Positions 6,412 through 8,588 of a stretch of 8,588 nucleotides of DNA are shown here, one piece after another (positions within the stretch are counted from its first letter, which is position 1; each line of letters opens with the position of its first letter). The translations under genes and the position numbers were made by a program. Under the pieces are notes generated by a model, which had not been told where the DNA came from, searched no databases, and saw nothing but the letters and a program-made list of their open reading frames with translations. Origin of the DNA: DSBN01 sp041686355 (GTDB lineage: Bacteria; Spirochaetota; Spirochaetia; DSM-16054; Sediminispirochaetaceae); NCBI GenBank assembly GCA_041686355.1, contig JAWLDZ010000090.1:1-8588 (forward strand), in the 5' to 3' direction.

Positions 6412-7443
6412 CTAGGGTTCCAGAATAACCTTGAAAAGTCCCGATCCGCCGGCGTACAGTTTGTCAAACCACTCTGCCCCCTCCGAAAGGGGGGCTACCT
6501 TGGAGATCAGCGGTGCCAGGGCTATATGTCCGCTCTTGATCATTTCTATGCAGGCCGGATATTCCCCTGAGGAGGCGTTGGAGCCCTGCAGTCGGATCTG
6601 CCGGGTAACCAGATACTGCAGAGGCAGTTCGGCCTTGGGGGAAAAATTTCCGATAATAGTTGCGGTGCCGCCCTTTTTAAGCGAATATATGGCCAGGTTG
6701 CTAGTCTCGGACAAGCCCACCGCATCAAAAACGCAATCCACACCCAGCTTCCCGGTACGCTCTACAATCTTCTCGTTCAGCTTAACCGTTTTTGTGTTGA
6801 AGGTCTCGGTCGCTCCGAGTTCTGCAGCCATTTTCAGGCGGTCCTCATCAATATCGGCCACATATACTCGGCTGCAGCCGGAGCTTTGCAGTACCTGCAG
6901 GGTCAGCAGGCCAATTACGCCGGCCCCGATCACCACTGCGCTGTCCCCGATTGAAATGGGGGTAATTTCCACCGCATGTACCGCTACCGACAGTGGCTCA
7001 ACCATCGCTCCCTCTTGAAAACTCACCTCCGGCGGCAGCCGGTAGAGGATGTGAGCAGGGACTTTGATGTACTCGGCGAAGGCCCCGGGCTGGACGTACT
7101 CGTCACAGGCGACTCCCAAAACCCTCCGGTTCTCACAAAAGTTAATCTTCCCCTGCCGGCAGTAATAGCAGTGGCCGCAATAGAGGGTGGAGTCGAAGGT
7201 GACCCGTTCACCGGGATTAAAATCTTCCACCTGCGAGCCGGCCTGTTCAATGACCCCCGCCGCCTCATGTCCCATAATGATCGGAGGAATCCGTCTGCCC
7301 GTGCTGCCGTCCATTCCGTGTACATCGCTGCCGCAAATACCCACGGCTTCAATACGAATCAATACCTCATGCGCTTGTATCTCCGGTTTTTCAACCTGCT
7401 TATACTCAAGATTGTTATAACTGCTAAGTACGAGTGCGTTCAT
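6412..7443 (-). CDS. Zinc-dependent medium-chain alcohol/polyol dehydrogenase
   Basis: 343 residues, standard for the sorbitol/L-threonine/idonate dehydrogenase branch of MDR. Catalytic zinc residues are Cys37 (GICGSD), His59-Glu60 (GHE) and Glu149 (MVEP). The structural zinc loop Cys89, Cys92, Cys95, Cys103 is intact (CGHCYYC...C). The nucleotide fold has GAGVIGLL, and an acidic residue follows the second strand (VADID), pointing to NAD(H). It oxidises a secondary hydroxyl of a polyol or aldonate to a ketone, or the reverse. Beside a gluconate-5-dehydrogenase-like SDR it resembles the L-idonate 5-dehydrogenase/5-ketogluconate reductase pair, but galactitol-1-phosphate or threonine dehydrogenase activity cannot be excluded. 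ATG 7443 lies 3 nt after the stop of the hydroxyacid dehydrogenase gene; AAGGAG (7458-7453) is inside the end of that gene, so translation is likely coupled. All expected residues are present. Confidence 0.94.
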   Translation of the reverse strand: MNALVLSSYNNLEYKQVEKPEIQAHEVLIRIEAVGICGSDVHGMDGSTGRRIPPIIMGHEAAGVIEQAGSQVEDFNPGERVTFDSTLYCGHCYYCRQGKINFCENRRVLGVACDEYVQPGAFAEYIKVPAHILYRLPPEVSFQEGAMVEPLSVAVHAVEITPISIGDSAVVIGAGVIGLLTLQVLQSSGCSRVYVADIDEDRLKMAAELGATETFNTKTVKLNEKIVERTGKLGVDCVFDAVGLSETSNLAIYSLKKGGTATIIGNFSPKAELPLQYLVTRQIRLQGSNASSGEYPACIEMIKSGHIALAPLISKVAPLSEGAEWFDKLYAGGSGLFKVILEP

Positions 7444-7446
7444 AGG

Positions 7447-8442
7447 TCAGCTCTCCTTGTTGACAATGTACTGAGGCTCTCTGCCGTCGACATAGTCGAT
7501 AACCGCTTGGGCTGAAAGCTGCTGCATCCGCAGCTTTCCTAAATCGGTATCCGAGCCCACATGCGGGCTGGCGGCAATATTCAAGTCGGAGCTAAGGGGC
7601 ATATCCGCATGCTCCCACACCTCATCAATACCGTAGCCGTAAATCCGTCCGTCGCGAACTGCCTCGTACACGGCGCGGTTGTCTACCAGCACACCCCGGG
7701 CACAGTTTATCAGTACGGTAGTCGGATGCATGCGGCCTATCTCTGCAGCGCCTATTAGCCGGCTGCCGCCGGAGGCGTGGAGGCTAATAAAGTCGGCCTG
7801 TTCGCACAAGCTTCCGATATCTGTGTACTCTACGCCGTGAGCCCCGGCCCATTCATGGTCAGGGTACAGATCGGCTGCAAGCAGCTTGAGGCCGAACCCG
7901 CTCAGCATGGCGGCGGCTTGTTTTCCTATGTTTCCCGTCCCGATTATTCCCAGGGTTTTTCCGCTTATGTCCAGTCGGGAGGGGCCGGTCTTGGTGAGCC
8001 CCTTTCCGGCTCGGGCGTGGTGGGGAATCCGGCGGCCGGCAATATCCAGCAGGGTTGAGACGGCCCATTCGGCGGTCGGCTGGGCGCTGGCCCCGGGAGT
8101 GTTGCTAACATGGATACCCGCTTCGCGGGCTGCAGCTATATCAATGCTGTTGTATCCGATACCGTAACGAGCCAGCAGGCCCAAGTCGCCACCCTTTGCT
8201 CGGCCGACCTGCTCAAGCAGCCCTCGGTCCCACTTTTCGAGGTCGGCAATTAGTGCTACTACATCTTTTAGCTCGTCGGTAGTGGGCGGGGTTCCCGGAT
8301 TACGGTCGCACCTAAACTCCAACTCTAAAGAGTTGCGTTCGGCGGCCTGCCGCAGCTGCCGAGCCGGTTCTCCCTCCCCGGCGGGGTGGGTCAGCAGCTC
8401 GTCTTGAAAGCTGGTGGCAAAAACAACTATCTTTTTTTTCAC
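7447..8442 (-). CDS. D-2-hydroxyacid dehydrogenase (phosphoglycerate dehydrogenase-like)
   Basis: 331 residues, GTG start, the usual length for D-isomer 2-hydroxyacid dehydrogenases. Motifs in order: RYGIGYNSID (92-101), NTPGASAQPTAEW (114-126), cofactor loop GTGNIG (168-173) with Asp190 after strand 2 (NAD(H)), NCARGVLVD with catalytic Arg248, and SPHVG with catalytic His293. It interconverts a 2-keto acid and a D-2-hydroxy acid. With its neighbours, a 2-ketoaldonate reductase or related sugar-acid role is more likely than serine biosynthesis, but this is inference. There is no C-terminal ACT domain. Odd: the region that normally holds the catalytic Glu (DVFxxEP) reads DEVWEHAD (272-279), so its position is shifted or lost. 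It is the first gene of the dehydrogenase group, behind an extended -10 promoter and a leader. Confidence 0.92.
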   Translation of the reverse strand: MKKKIVVFATSFQDELLTHPAGEGEPARQLRQAAERNSLELEFRCDRNPGTPPTTDELKDVVALIADLEKWDRGLLEQVGRAKGGDLGLLARYGIGYNSIDIAAAREAGIHVSNTPGASAQPTAEWAVSTLLDIAGRRIPHHARAGKGLTKTGPSRLDISGKTLGIIGTGNIGKQAAAMLSGFGLKLLAADLYPDHEWAGAHGVEYTDIGSLCEQADFISLHASGGSRLIGAAEIGRMHPTTVLINCARGVLVDNRAVYEAVRDGRIYGYGIDEVWEHADMPLSSDLNIAASPHVGSDTDLGKLRMQQLSAQAVIDYVDGREPQYIVNKES

Positions 8443-8570
8443 GGAAGACTCCTTCTAAAGTAAGTACAAAACGGATTCTACCGTCCGGGTCAAAGTCCTG
8501 TACTCTGCTGCACCAGTACTAAAACAGCATCAAACCGAAAATAGAATGATTTTTAATGAGCCCGAACAAC
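8443..8570 (-). promoter_or_regulatory. Putative 5' leader of the dehydrogenase operon with two small inverted repeats
   Basis: Non-coding stretch between the proposed transcription start and the GTG. It holds GTACT-N10-AGTAC (8500-8519) and ACGG-N6-CCGT (8471-8484). Either could be an operator for a sugar-acid regulator, but with 5- and 4-bp arms they may be chance. I see no open frame, no terminator-like hairpin and no riboswitch I recognise. Confidence 0.3.
8449..8454 (-). promoter_or_regulatory. Ribosome-binding site for the GTG start of the hydroxyacid dehydrogenase
   Basis: AAGGAG on the minus strand, 6 nt before GTG at 8442-8440. It supports the GTG as the true start. Confidence 0.85.
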
Positions 8571-8576
8571 TGATAT

Positions 8577-8585
8577 ATTATAGCA
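8577..8585 (-). promoter_or_regulatory. Extended -10 promoter element for the dehydrogenase operon
   Basis: Minus strand TGCTATAAT, a perfect sigma-70 extended -10 (TGn plus TATAAT). Transcription would begin near 8570, about 128 nt before the GTG start. The -35 region is outside the window, so it cannot be judged. The strong -10 lies in the right direction and position to drive the four dehydrogenase genes. Confidence 0.6.
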
Positions 8586-8588
8586 TAG

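Overview
The window looks like a bacterial chromosome fragment from a draft assembly. It has moderate GC, Gram-negative-style genes and strong AAGGAG ribosome sites. The gene set (a Cache-type chemoreceptor, LemA/TPM proteins and a sugar-acid type dehydrogenase operon) would fit a free-living spirochaete (Spirochaetota). That placement is a tentative impression from protein flavour and no marker gene confirms it. Coding density is high. One 100-base run of N (2195-2294) marks a scaffold join.

Layout. Positions 1-2194 (+) carry most of a membrane chemoreceptor. Its N-terminus lies before the window and its C-terminus runs into the N gap. Everything after the gap is on the minus strand, so it reads from the right edge leftwards. 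Near the right edge an extended -10 box (8577-8585) precedes a leader of about 128 nt. Then come four dehydrogenase genes: a D-2-hydroxyacid dehydrogenase (8442-7447), a zinc medium-chain dehydrogenase (7443-6412), a gluconate-5-dehydrogenase-like SDR (6371-5589) and a second, divergent SDR (5575-4559). Gaps between them are 3, 40 and 13 nt, so they are very probably one operon. After a 79-nt spacer follow a Pol-beta-type nucleotidyltransferase (4479-3739), a secreted TPM-domain protein (3739-2942, 1-nt overlap) and a LemA-family protein (2875 into the gap). The LemA and chemoreceptor genes converge inside the gap.

How the genes may work together. The zinc dehydrogenase, gluconate-5-dehydrogenase-type SDR and 2-hydroxyacid dehydrogenase together resemble the enzyme types that interconvert aldonates and ketoaldonates (idonate, 5-ketogluconate, gluconate, 2-ketogluconate). 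Cofactor residues suggest three NAD(H) enzymes and one NADP(H) enzyme. No kinase, aldolase, transporter or regulator is in view, so the substrate is unknown. The nucleotidyltransferase/TPM/LemA group looks like a separate, translationally coupled envelope-associated unit.

Most notable oddities: three of the four dehydrogenases depart from family consensus at a catalytic or cofactor motif; the chemoreceptor has a C-terminal region that resembles a CZB zinc-sensing domain with most zinc ligands missing; and the lemA ribosome-binding site is a perfect 12-bp tandem duplication. I see no CRISPR, tRNA, rRNA, insertion sequence or prophage, and no clearly new multi-gene system.
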